From Dermatophagoides farinae (taxonomy: Eukaryota; Arthropoda; Arachnida; Sarcoptiformes; Pyroglyphidae), in contig NC_134677.1 in the NCBI RefSeq assembly GCF_024713945.1, positions 1,677,001-1,741,000 on the forward strand: 64,000 bases of DNA, written 5' to 3'. Shown here piece after piece: positions 14,154 to 25,906 of this stretch; positions within the stretch are counted from its first letter, which is position 1, and every line of letters starts with the position of its first letter. Under the pieces are notes generated by a model. The model was not told where the DNA came from, did not search any database, and was given only the letters and a program-made list of their open reading frames with translations. Both the position numbers and the translations under genes were made by a program.

Positions 14154-15701
14154 ATGACTCAAGAGACCAATAACCTTGTTAAATCTTTGTCATCGCCATC
14201 ATCAGCGACAAAATCCAAACAAATCATTAAAACTGATAACAACAAAGGAACTGATGGCGAAAAACGAAAATCTCGTTCACATCGTGTACAACAAAAACCC
14301 GAATTCATGACAAGAGTAAGTGATGATTTTTTTTCATTTTGTTTATGATTAATTTTTTTTGTGTCTATTCTTTGATTGCCGATTTCAATTTTTATATAGA
14401 TTGTCATTCGACAACTTCCACCGACGATGAATGAAGAACAATTTTTAGAGGTTGTCTCACCGTTACCAGCTCACACTGAATTCTATTACGTTAATGGTGA
14501 TGTAAATCTGGCTGAATTTGCATTTTCTCGTGCTTATATTAAATTCACAAACATTGATGATATGTTAATTTTCAATCAAAAATATGATGATTATATATTT
14601 TTGGATTCTAAAGGCAATGAATATCCTGCCATTGTGGAATATGCACCAATGCAAAAACTTCCTCGACGATTGAATTCGATGAATATTAAAAAAGATTCCA
14701 AAGCAAATACAATCGATAATGATCCAGATTTTATTGCATTCAAAGAAGCATTAGAAACAATACAAAATGATGGTACAACAGCTTCACAACAACAACAAAC
14801 AATCACAACTGCTGAACAATTATTGGAAGAGATTGAAAAAAATAAAGAATCAAAAGAAAATATTAATCAAATACCACCATTGGTTGAATATTTGAATAAA
14901 AAACGGTTGGAAAAATTGAAAATTCAAGAAGAGAAAAAACGTAAAAAAGATGAATTGAAAAAGAAGAAAAAAGAAGAGATTCGCATAAAAAAATTGGAAA
15001 AGAAAAAAGAAAAACAAATGGAACAGAAAAAATCTAAACAAACGACGGAAAAATCATCAACAAAAGATCGGATTGATAATAAACAACAGATTGATCGGAA
15101 AACTGTCATTATTGTTAGTGGCGGTAGCGGTGTTGGTGGTGACCGCCGAAAACGGCAAGAAAAGCAACAACAACCATCACCACAATCACAAGCAGCAACA
15201 TCATCATCATCATCAAATTCGAATATTGCAAAAGATTCGAAAAAATCATCATCAAACGAAATGGATGAAAATTCCAAATCCAATGTGAAAATTATGAACA
15301 AAAATGATGATAATCAACAAACTCCGACAAAAAATCACAAAGAAAAAGAAAAATCAAACAGTAACAGTAGTAATAGAAGAGATGATCGTCAACGAATTCG
15401 AAATAAAGATCGACCAACATTGGAAATATATCGACCAGGAATGGGACGACATCAACAACAGCAACAATCGATACAAAAATCTTCAAACTCATCATCATCA
15501 TCTAATCATCAACAACAGCAACAACAAACAGGCATTGGTGATGATAATAAACCAAAAGATTCTATCACACAATCATCACCATCATCTTCGACAACAATAC
15601 CATCGAAACAAACGGGAACAACAAACCAAAATTATTCGGATAAACCGAAATACAAGTATCGAGTATTTACAAGAACAAGAACCAATAAACCAAATAATTA
15701 G
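14154..15701 (+). CDS. UPF3: UPF3 nonsense-mediated mRNA decay factor
   Basis: Links the exon-junction complex to UPF2/UPF1 in nonsense-mediated decay. Two exons, 14154-14315 and 14400-15701, joined at AGA|ATT, give 487 residues. Residues about 49-150 form the Smg4/UPF3 RNP-type domain: TRIVIRQLPPTMNEEQFLEVV, FYYVNGDVNLAEFAFSRAYI, YDDYIFLDSKGNEYPAIVEYAP. A long Lys/Glu-rich coiled region follows (about 190-260), then Ser/Gln-rich linkers. Near residue 390 RIRNKDRPTLEIYRPGMGR closely matches the exon-junction-binding motif of human UPF3B (RIRNKDRP..YQPG), so the EJC contact is probably kept. A poly(A) signal AATAAA is at about 15945. One gene copy is seen, so UPF3A versus UPF3B does not apply. 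Confidence 0.95.
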
Positions 15702-16166
15702 CCAGCCACATTATGGCTAACAATTTTGAGTTTGTGGTTGAATTTTGAATTCATTTTTTTTTAAAAATTCATTAAGACTGATAATCAATAATCAATATAT
15801 AGTATCATTTAATTTTGATTCTGAGTAACAATCATTCAATTAATCAATCATAATCATCACTTGGGATACAATTTATACTTTTTTTTTCTTTCTGTGTTGT
15901 TGAATTTTCTTTGTTTTTTTCAAAATTTTATAATTAATAATAATAATAAAAACTGTGATGAAAAAAATTTTTTCAAATTCAAATTTTTTGTTTTTTTTTG
16001 TGTGTTTGAAATTTAAATCAACCTATATAATTGACAAACAAGCACACTCACTCAATCACTAGCTATTTATTCCTAAAAATGTTGAATAATTTTTTAAGAT
16101 TTTTATCTTTTTTAAAGATTTCTGTTTGTTTATGGGCGGTGGTGGACCAAACATTCATTCATTAAT
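15702..16166. other. Tail-to-tail spacer between UPF3 and MPI
   Basis: Contains the two 3' untranslated regions. AATAAA near 15945 serves UPF3 (plus strand); TTTATT near 16065 reads as AATAAA on the minus strand and suits MPI. No coding sequence seen. Confidence 0.6.
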
Positions 16167-17660
16167 TCATTCATCCAAACGACAATATGCACGATATATT
16201 AACAATGGACTTTTAACATCCGAAATAATCAATTTAGTTTGTGCCGGTATGAAACCAACATAACCGGTAAATATTTTCTGATCTTGTACTTTGGCTTCAC
16301 CACGTATAACAACAACAACACTGCCACTTTCTTTTGCATCCAATTGATATTGAAATGTTGCTGAAATATGTTCTTGGCCAATTTCGATTGCATCGACAAC
16401 ATATTCCGGCACTGGTACAATATATGATTTAGTGAATTTATCCACCACCATTGGTTGACAATGTTGTTCTTTAGGTGCACGACTATTATATGTTAACATA
16501 TTGCAAAGTGTTTTAACATCTTTAAATTTTGGTGTCAATCCAGCACGGACAACATTATCGGAGCAAGCCATACATTCAATACAATCTGTTGTTATTCAAT
16601 CATAAAAAAAATTGGTTGATTAATTATTGATATACACAAATACAAATCAAGAAACCAAAAAAACATACCACCACGAAAATAAGCATGTGGTTCATCTTCA
16701 CCGATGAATATGGCATCACCTGGTTGTAAAACTAAATAATTGAACCAAAAAATGGAGAAACACCCTATATCGTTGGGAAATTCTTTGTTCAATTTGACAA
16801 ACACTTTTCGAATCGTTTCCAATTGTTGATTACTTTCCGATTGATTTGACCAATACCAACGTGCTTGTAATGATGTTAAATTTTCACGGATAACATTTTC
16901 ACTTGAATTCATCATCGATGTAAACATATCTTTAAGACCTTGTTTTTTATCCGCAGTTTCGGAAAATGTTTTTGCAGCATCAGTACCGACAACATTTTTA
17001 AATTCCGGCACATTGTTCAAAAAGAATTCAATTTCTTCATGTGGACGAAATCCACATAATGCTTCGAATTCAGTTAAAGCTATTGCCAATTCTGGTTTAT
17101 GATTAGCATCAGGATAATGAAATGGATCATCATGATGAAGTTTTTCAGCTAAAGCTTTATCAGGATGTGCTTGAATGGACAAAGCTTTTCGTACGGATAA
17201 TACTTTGAATAAAAAGGGAAGATTTTTGCCAAATTTTGTTACAACACGAACATTACCGGCATATTCCGGATAATTACTTAAGAAATTCAACAAGGTAATA
17301 TTATTCTGATCTGGTGTTGATCCTACAACAACTGAAGGCCCAGATGGATGAGTTCCCATCCATAACTATTATCAATCATCATCATCATCATTAATAATAA
17401 TTCGTAATTAGATCATCATCATCATTATCATCTTACCTCGGCAAACGGTGTATCATCATCAACTGTATAGGAAGGCATCTGATTACGTAAAAAACGTGCA
17501 ATACAACTATCCATACCACGTTTACCCCATTCATATTTTTTCACACAACAACGTAACGGAATCACTGATAATGATGAAAAACAATTGATTAAAATTCATC
17601 ATAATGAAATTTTTTCAAAATATCATCCGATCATTATGAAAAAAAAACTATAAACTTACT
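16167..17660 (-). CDS. MPI: Mannose-6-phosphate isomerase, type I
   Basis: Zinc enzyme converting fructose-6-phosphate to mannose-6-phosphate for GDP-mannose and N-glycans, in the cytosol. Four coding pieces (17660 alone, 17437-17564, 16669-17365, 16167-16585) give 414 residues; human MPI has 423. Key parts: CCVKKYEWGKRG at the N-terminus, IQAHPDK (zinc-binding Gln and His), the type I signature YPDANHKPELAIAL (zinc Glu), GEDEPHAYFRGG (zinc His), and YNSRAP in the C-terminal part. The start codon is split: A at 17660 ends the first exon (donor GTAAGT) and TG at 17564-17563 begins the second. The frame upstream has no other ATG before a TGA, and the resulting MIPLRCC start fits the family. The first exon is otherwise 5' leader. 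Confidence 0.95.
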
Positions 17661-18483
17661 GATTGACTGTAAATGATGTTTTGTTGTTGTAACCGTAATA
17701 TGTCAAAAATATGATGCAATGATCCAAAAATCAAAGTTCGACCGCCGTAAATAACACGAATAATATTGTTGATGATGATGAGGATGAGGATGATGATGAT
17801 GATGATTGGTTTCCAAGAACAGTTTCTTTCGTTCGATACACGATTCTATAGTATTTTTTTTCTTTTTCTTCTCTTTTCCACTCTCTCGAACGAACAAACA
17901 CACACACACACACAACTATATTTCTTTTATCATCAGCGAAATTTTTTTTTTTACAATCATCATCATAAACCGAACAAAAAAAAAATTAAATTGGACATGC
18001 GTTGTAAATTCGCTGTATATTTTTAATTCATGATGAAGCTACCAGGATTGAAATTAGACGACGACGACTATGTCCACAAAACATATACACACACATACAC
18101 ACAATTTATATGCTATGAATCGAATCTCGAATCTTGAATATTATTGCCAAGGTTTTTCCAGTCTTTTTTTTTTGTTTGATTAAAGATTATATTTGATTCA
18201 TCATTGATGATGATAACGTATGTTATAAAATTCCACATTTCAATGTAATCTTATTCCAGCAATGTGGTTGTGATGGTGGTGGTAAAATTTGATGGTATGA
18301 ATGAATAAATGAATGTTCTTTTGATTGATCGATTGTTTATCTTACCCATTTGATTTGGATATAAATCATCATCATTTTGATTAACATTGTAACATTTTGT
18401 TTGAAAAGACCAAAAAAAAAAAAAATTTATTCTACTCCCACAATAATAAAATTTATTGATTATTGATTTTCATTGGAAGAAAA
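17661..18483. promoter_or_regulatory. Head-to-head intergenic region, MPI / COMMD2
   Basis: 823 bp between the two starts; includes the MPI 5' leader next to 17660 and both promoters. It has (GAT)n at 17770-17806, (CA)n at 17898-17912 and a poly-A stretch at 18410-18425. No coding sequence is supported. Confidence 0.5.
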
Positions 18484-19110
18484 ATGCTAGAAACTGAAGA
18501 ATTAAAGAATCAAATTCAACAATTGGATCGCTGTAATAATCAAGGCAAGTGAAATTTATTATTTAACAATTTTATTAATCGGTTTACATTCATTTATATA
18601 GAAATTGATTCCATATGTAAATCATGTCATGATTTTCTACATAAAGGTTCAATCGATGTTACCCATGATGGCCAATTGATCCGAAGCCTTTTATCATTCA
18701 CCATACAGGCTATAAAACTTGAATTAACCGAAAATGATATCAAACAACGATTAACGGCATTGAATTGTAATCCATATTTTATGGAACAATATACAAAATT
18801 TTATCAAACATGTCAACCAAATCTATCCACAGCATTGATTAAACGATCATTAATGTGTTCCAGTTATGATCATTATGATCATATACGATGGCGTTTTGAA
18901 ATCAAATTGGCTAGTAAATATTGCCGGGAACAATTTCAGCCAAATATTTTGCTCAGTTTTTACACAAAAAATTCACAAAATCAAATGAAAAGAATCCTCA
19001 TCAATTGTACAGTGGCCGATATATTTTATATTTATAAAAAAATTCGTGAAATTATCGATTCGAATAATTCATTTTATTGTACGAAATTATTGAGAAATAT
19101 TAAATTGTAA
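18484..19110 (+). CDS. COMMD2: COMM domain protein, COMMD2-like
   Basis: Subunit of the Commander/CCC complex, which with retriever recycles membrane proteins from endosomes. Exons 18484-18544 and 18602-19110 give 189 residues (human COMMD2 199). The C-terminal COMM domain shows IRWRFEIKLASKYCREQFQP, then LLSFYTKN, and ends CTKLLRNIKL, which parallels the human end CRRVVRNIK. The intron uses a GC donor, CAAG|GCAAGT, with acceptor TATATAG; the next GT (GGCAA|GTGAAA) would run into a stop at once, so the GC donor is needed. The stop codon overlaps a poly(A) signal (AATAAA at 19109-19114). Assignment to COMMD2 rather than another COMMD rests mainly on the C-terminus. Confidence 0.85.
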
Positions 19111-19116
19111 TAAAAA

Positions 19117-20077
19117 TTACTTCTTTTTGAAAAAACTTGTTATACTTGACTGTTTTTGAGTTTTAACTTTGAGAACATTTTGTTTTTTCGCTGGCTGATT
19201 TGGATGTTGTTGTTGTTGTTGTTGTTGTTGCAATGGTGGTTTACAATGGTTAGCTTTTTTCGATTCAATCTCATTCTCAATTAAATCATCAAGCATTTTA
19301 TCATCACAATCATCCATCATATTTTCATCATCCTCAATTTTAATTCGTTTATATTTTTTCATTGATTCTTGTTTAGTTATCGGTTCATCTTGTTGTTGAC
19401 GTTTTTTATTTGGTGATTCGGTATTATTCATTTCGATTTCTACCGAAATTCTACCCGATCGTGTTTGATGATTTTGATCATTTTTATCTGCGGTGGATGT
19501 GTTGATCAACGAATCACGTTTATTTGGACGATATTTTACCAGATCATTACGAATGTACGAAGTCTTTTGTATGGTATCAAAATTCACATGACGAGGATCG
19601 AATATATTTTTGTTGAACACTAAATCTGTATTGATTTTTTCCTTTGAAACACCATAAACATAATAATGAACATTTTCATGTGAATTGCGATAGAAATTCA
19701 GATCATCATCACCATTTACAATTAGAAATCGTTGAAGCTATTTGAAAACAATAAAATTAATTTAAATGTCAATTTTGTAAACTGAATAACAATAATTTAC
19801 CGTTATATCATCTTGAACATTCCAATGCAGATAATAGTTAACAGACAATCCTTTATTTATGGTAATGAATTTATTCAGAATTTCTTTCGCATCATCAATA
19901 TGTAGCTGATATTTTCTACAAACATCATGTATGGTAATCTGATAATTTGTGATAAATTCATTAATCATCATCATCATCATCATTAATGATATAAACAAAA
20001 AAAATTACCGGTAAATTGTCATTGAAAACTGTCGATTTAATTTGTTCAAGCATTTGATCAAGGTTTGATAAGGCCAT
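19117..20077 (-). CDS. POLD3: DNA polymerase delta subunit 3 (p66/Cdc27)
   Basis: Accessory subunit of the replicative polymerase delta; its C-terminal PIP box binds PCNA. Exons 20009-20077, 19801-19938 and 19117-19737 give 275 residues, shorter than human (466) because the disordered middle is short. The N-terminal winged-helix part reads ITIHDVCRKYQLHIDDAKEI...LHWNVQDDITLQRFLIVNGD, with YYVYGVSKEKI, as in Cdc27. The middle is basic and acidic with a DDENMMDDCDDKMLDD stretch. The very end QSSITSFFKKK is a good PIP box (Q-x-x-I-x-x-F-F). Two E2F-type sites lie 92-185 bp upstream of the start. Its stop is 6 bp from the COMMD2 stop on the other strand. Confidence 0.93.
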
Positions 20078-20168
20078 TTTTTTAACGAGAAAAAAATTTT
20101 TCGACACGAATAATTTTTCTTTAGTTTTTCTCACACGACATATGAAATCACAACATATTGTTGTGTTT

Positions 20169-20176
20169 GCGCCAAT
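20169..20176 (-). promoter_or_regulatory. E2F-like site GCGCCAAT
   Basis: One mismatch from the E2F consensus (TTTSSCGC read on the other strand), 92 bp upstream of the POLD3 start codon. Such sites commonly time S-phase genes. Inferred from sequence and position. Confidence 0.45.
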
Positions 20177-20253
20177 TTTTTTTTCGCTCCTCCCCTGAAA
20201 TTTTCCATTCATAACAAACGTATCGCATTCAAAAAAAAAAAAAAAAAATTCAA

Positions 20254-20262
20254 GGCGCCAAA
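20254..20262 (-). promoter_or_regulatory. E2F consensus site GGCGCCAAA
   Basis: Exact match to TTTGGCGCC on the minus strand, 177 bp upstream of the POLD3 start codon, a gene expected to be S-phase induced. GC-rich octamers are rare in this DNA, which raises the weight of the match. Confidence 0.55.
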
Positions 20263-20442
20263 TTCAAACAAAAACTTTTTTTTTATTTCATTTTATTTTT
20301 TCAATGAATTTTTTTAATTATAATAATTATTATAGACCAATATTATTCACGAATTAAATCAACACACACACACACCATAAACAAATGATCAGAATAAGTT
20401 GTAATCAGAGACAAAAAAAATAATGAAAATAAATTTCAAACG

Positions 20443-20544
20443 TTAAATATTCCATTGGGATCCACATTCTGGCACACAAAATTCGGTATTCTTATTATTT
20501 TCACTGGTTCCAAGTGTTTGTCGATTTTGTCGTCGAAATTGTAG
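20443..20544 (-). CDS. Candidate alternative last exon of the NUAK gene
   Basis: After an AAAG acceptor on the minus strand there are 33 open codons (begins LQFRRQNRQTLGTSENN, ends CVPECGSQWNI, then TAA) with codon use like the neighbouring exons. A phase-0 donor in the preceding exon is weak (ACT|GTCACA near 20805), and another phase also gives a short peptide, so this may be chance. No homology recognised. Confidence 0.25.
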   Translation of the reverse strand, partial: LQFRRQNRQTLGTSENNKNTEFCVPECGSQWNI

Positions 20545-20778
20545 CTTTACATTTGTGTTTCAGTTAAAAACGTATGGAATGAAAATGAGAAAAAAATAAA
20601 ATAAAAAAAAATTTCATCAAAAAAATCAATCAATTTTTATTTGTTTTTTTTATGGTTCAATTTCATAAATTAAGAAAAAAATTTTCGATTACAAGCAAAT
20701 GAAAATAAATAGAGAATAGTCAAAGTAAAAGTAAATAATCAAGAATCAAGTGGTGGGCATGGAGAGAATGGGATAAGA

Positions 20779-23700
20779 TCAATTGTTTTGACCACCATTT
20801 GTGACAGTGATATTATCATCATTTTGATCATTAGAATTTTGTTTTGATCTCAACAACAATTTTGAAGCTCTTATTCGATCAATTATATTGGATGTTGTGG
20901 ATGATCTATTTTCATTATTATTATTATTATTATCATCATTAACATTAAAACTATCATTACTGTTAAGAAATCGTGAACGATTAATTGTTCGTGTTTGTGA
21001 TAAATCACGTAAAACGGATGAGCTACGTCGATTTAATTCAAATGAATTGAATCGTTGATAAATTCTATTGCTGTCGTTGTTGTTGTTGTTGTTGTTGTTG
21101 CCGATGCTGTTGCTACGATCATATTGTTGTCGTACGAATGAATTGTTGCTGTTCGAAAAACTATTTTGTGAATATAGTCGTCTTGTAGGCGTCGTCAATC
21201 CATTTGTATCAAAAGGATAACTTAATGGTTGATAATCAAACGAAGTTGTCGTCATCAACCGTGATACGGAACGTCTTCGTTGTCTACTAAATTTTTGATC
21301 ATCATTATTGAAACGTGAATAATAACTTTTACGATGTATACGTTCTTCAACTGTTTCACAATTATTTGTCGATATTGAATTACATAACGATGGCTTAATT
21401 GATGATGAATTCATTTTAGATGATGACGACGACGACGACGACGTCGGAAACAACAACGATTTTGATGATAATGAAGATGATGACAGATTATTGACTGTAG
21501 ATTGATCATTGTTTGTCATCATTCTATAATGGAAGTTATCTTTTGCTGCTTTGGTTTCGATATCGTTTTTTGAACAATTTTCATCGTCATCATCATCGAT
21601 AACGTTCCGTTCTGGGATAAATTATCATTATTTATAGCGATTTATATTCATTCACAGATTAGTTCATTTTATCACTAGAAATCTAGACCTAATCCTAATT
21701 CTAATTGATATTAGAAATGAAAGCCTAATCTCTAAACACATGATTCTTGATATGGTTAGTTATTCAGTCAGTCAGTCAGTCAGTCACAAAATAAATTGGT
21801 CAAGTTGATCAACAACAACAAGAAAAAATCATAATTCTTTGAATAAGCAAAAAAAAAAACAAACAAACAAAAATAAAAGAAAAAAGTGTAAATTACCTGA
21901 TGATTTATTTGACGACGATACCATACTGGATGATGATTTGACAACCGTTTCAGCTGTTGGCAGATCTTCAGTTGATGATGAATCCGATAGACGACGATCG
22001 ACCAATTTTTTATATCCAAATGTACGTAACTGTTCCAATAATGAACTTGGTTCTTCAATTTTCAAATCATTAGCTGATTGTGATGAATTTTTCACATCAT
22101 TAGCATTCACAATATTCGTAGGTATTATATTTGATTGATTCAATATCAATGCACCGGTTGAATCATCCAATTTGAAATTCAATTGTATATCTCTAGGTGC
22201 AATATTATCCGATTTGATTGCACTGGATTTTTTATGTCTAATCACTTGACATGTTGCACTGGAATTTGTCACTTCAACACGTTTTATAATATCGGTTTTA
22301 ACATTACTGTTATCTATGATGGTACTGGTATTAATATTATTCGGTGCTGCTGCAGTCATTGTACGTGAATAACGACGTGGTCTCATCATTGTACCATAGG
22401 TATTCATACAATTATCAAAATCTTTTTCATTATTATTATCAATTTCATCATGATGATTAAGCCATTGTTCAATACGTGATTTACGTGTCGATTGATCCAT
22501 TAAATCATTTGAATCATCAAACATTGTACGATTACGACCAAAAAAATCTTTTTGTGTTTGATCAGCCGATGAAAAACGGCTAAGACCATATTTTTGTTTT
22601 AAATCATCAATTCTTGATGTTCTTCGATCGCCACCCATCATATCATCAACCATATTGAAATCATTTTGCATCATTGATGATTTTGAAAATGATGAATTTG
22701 AAAATATTGATTTTGTTGTAAACAATGATTTATGTGAACCAAAACTACTGTTTCCTTGTCGTTCAAATAAATGATCACGTAGTGGAAATTTTCGTTCCGA
22801 TTTCATGCTGTCGGTTGAACGGCCGGGAAAAAAATTCGTACGTTCCAAACTTTCAGCTCTTGATCGAAGACTTAATTTTTCACCTCTACGACCGAAAAAA
22901 TCATAAAATAAACTTTTTGCATTTGAAAATAGATTATCAGTCCAATGATCATCGAATATATCATCGAAAATATCCAAAGAACCGGTAGAACTTTGACTAT
23001 CTGAACGTTGTAATAATGTTGATGATGATGAATTATTATTATTATTGTTATTGGTTATGGTAATTCGACTTGTCTTTTCCACACGTGTGGTGACACCATC
23101 ACCTTCATGTGAATAAAATTTACCAGTTTCGGTAATTTTAGCACCATCTTTTGTGAAAATTACTTTTTTATAACTTCTTGAAATTGGAGCTGGATTAGTG
23201 ACTGATGATAGATTTTGATTATTATCAGTAATCGATGATGATGATGATAGTGATCCATCATTTTTATCATTACTATTATTGATGACCGGATCATGTATAC
23301 CGGATTTTCGGAAAAATATATTTGTAGCCGATGAATTTGGACTATTTTTCATTACCGAAATGGTTGAATTTTCAATCGAAATCAATGGTGTTGTTTCACC
23401 AGATTGTAGACCAGATGTTGCTGTGGTTGATTGCACGGATGTTTGTCTTTTTTCCATCAATTTAGCTTTGGCTATATTTTTCTGTATAATCTGTTTAGCC
23501 AATGATTTATCATCTTTAATTGATGACGTGCTTGATGTTTTCGATGTTGCTGTTGTTGTTGTTGTTGTTGTTGTCATTTTTTCATCATCACCAAATTGGC
23601 TATCGGTTGTCGTCTCATTTCGAGATTCATTTGTTGATTTCAACAATTCTTCCTTTTGATTGGATTTCAATTTGTCATCAATTGTAGTCGTCGTATTCTT

Positions 23701-25906
23701 TTCGACTATATTTTTCAGATTAAGACTTATGCTTCTGTTTTTATATTTTTTTGCATTTTCCGTTGCAATTTTAGTAGCCGATTGTTTTAATTCACTTGTA
23801 TCGGCCAATGTATCACGTCTTTTGGCCAATGCTCCACTACTACTACCACTAGTGTCAGCTTTAGTTCGTTGTTCCAATTCTTTTTTCAATTCCGATACCG
23901 AAAATAAACCCGGTGATATTGGTTCTTTTCGTGGACTTAGATTACTACTGCTGCTACCTTTTAGTTTTTCTTGATTATCATCCCATATTTTCGGTATTGA
24001 AATTCGTCCACGTTTTTTTGTCGTTATCGAACCAGATGATTCATTGGATTTTAGACTTGTCTGACTATTATTATTTTTATTTGTTTCATTTTCCACAATT
24101 TTTGTTGGTTCACTTTCCGTCGGTAAAATTGTTGCTTGATTTTCTTTTTCTCGATTTTCATCAGCTTTGATTATTGCTTGTTCATCATTTGATTTTTTGA
24201 TCATCATTTCTTCTTTAATAGATTCTGACACTTCTGATGGTTTATCTTCATCGAGAATTGTTTCGGTTTCTTGTTTTGTTGATTCATTCGACATAATTTG
24301 TTCGTTTGAAGTGCTTTTCTTTGATTTCTTTTTCGTTGTCTTTTTTCCAACCATATCAGCTAGACTATCATTGGCTGAATTTGTTTCATTAGGTCGTTTA
24401 TTCGAAACATCTTCCGTTGTCGTAATTGTCGTTTCATTTGAATCGGATGGTTTAGCTGGTGGTGGTTTTTGATTCTGTTCATTTTGTTGTGTAGCGCCAG
24501 GTGCTAATGCTAACAACATATCTAATCGTACAGCATGATTAGTTAGATTGGACATATCTTCAGCAACCTGTAATAATAAATGTTCACAATCTTGATTCAC
24601 CCATGGATCCATACATATATCGATGATTGATGCACGTTCTTTGGGTTCCGGTGTCAATAGTTTATGTATCAATTCCGTAGCCGCTAAAATATTTTAGACA
24701 AAAAAAAAACATTCAATCATTAAATGTTATTCATTTGAAAAAAAAATCATAAAGAAACTAACGAGATTTTTCCGGTGGTTCAAAATAATTTGCTTCAGAA
24801 ATTTGTTTGACCAATTTCTTAAAATTACTACCATCAAATGGCATAGCACCATAGACCAATGTATAAAGTAATACTCCTAGTGACCAGCAATCAACTTCGG
24901 GTCCAAAATATGGTAGACCACGAACGATTTCAGGTGAAGCATACAATGGACTTCCACAAAATGTTTGAAGAAAATGTTTATCATCAAATACATTTGAAAG
25001 ACCAAAATCGGCAATCTATGACAACAACAAATGCAATTTGTATCATTGTAATGATTAAAGAATGATCATATATGAATCTTCATACTTTGGCATTGCCTTT
25101 TTCATCCAAAAGAATATTTTCCAATTTCAAATCACGATGACAAATTTTATTCTAAACAAAGAAACAATGGAAATTGAAAAAAAGATGAATCATCAGAAAA
25201 AAAACAACAAAAACAAACAAAGAAAATGTAATCATCATCATCATCATCATCATCGACACACACATACCTTGTGGCAATAATAGATGGCCGTAGCTATTTG
25301 ACGAAAAACACGACGTGCTTCCGTGTCCGATAATGCTTTATGAAAGCTAACATAATCATATAGTTCACCACCGCTTGCATATTGCATTACAAGAACAATT
25401 TTATCTTTATTCTCGAAAACTGTAAATAAAAACAAATGGAAAAAGATTAAATTTGTAATTTGAATCAAATAAAATTCCATTACACAACCTTCGAATATGT
25501 GTATAATATTCGGATGATTAATCGATGACATGATCTGAATTTCACGTCGTATACGAACAAGATCTTGTTGATTCGATACTTTACTTTTTTTAATCGTTTT
25601 GATTGCAACCTTTATATTTTTTTTGTCATGTGAAAATAATATCAGTAATGGTAAACAAAACAAAAAATCAATTTTTTTTGCTTGGTTTTTACTTACTTCT
25701 TGTCCAGTTTCATTATTGATAGCCAATTGTACTTTACCATATGTACCTTGGCCAAGTTTTTTGACCACTTGAAAACGTTGTTTCAAACGATGTGTTTTAC
25801 GTTTTTTATTACCATCTCCAGTAGTATTGGAAATATTTTCACCATCCAATGATGATGATGTAAATGCTGTGGCTAGATCACTATTTGATATATCACATTC
25901 GGCCAT
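20779..25906 (-). CDS. NUAK: NUAK-family AMPK-related protein kinase with a very long tail
   Basis: Ser/Thr kinase of the LKB1-activated AMPK-related group, acting on myosin phosphatase and cell adhesion in animals. Seven exons (25697-25906, 25489-25609, 25268-25419, 25086-25151, 24763-25015, 21897-24683, 20779-21611) join in frame to 1473 residues. The kinase domain is about residues 45-310: GQGTYGKV loop, VAIK lysine, [37 protein letters not shown], activation loop [14 protein letters not shown] with the LKB1-target Thr, and [19 protein letters not shown]. The remaining roughly 1150 residues are Ser/Thr/Asn-rich and mostly disordered, with two ordered-looking islands: [20 protein letters not shown] (about 23100-23175) and [23 protein letters not shown] near 21960-22060. 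The N-terminal start at 25906 is the first Met after stops. SIK and MARK were considered; [10 protein letters not shown] and the activation loop favour NUAK. Confidence 0.92.
21764..21785. repeat. (CAGT)n tetranucleotide repeat in NUAK intron
   Basis: About five copies of CAGT within the intron between the last two NUAK exons. Simple microsatellite. Confidence 0.8.

Larger units (their letters stand above)
20078..20778. other. Spacer: POLD3 promoter and NUAK 3' region
   Basis: Contains E2F-type sites (20169-20176, 20254-20262) near POLD3 and, further right, NUAK 3' untranslated DNA. A possible alternative last exon of NUAK is at 20443-20544. Poly-A at 20231-20248 and (CA)n at 20362-20375. 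Confidence 0.6.

Noticed and set aside
23279-24472. Plus-strand frames opposite the NUAK tail exon
   Set aside because: Antisense shadows of the Ser/Thr/Asn-rich coding exon.
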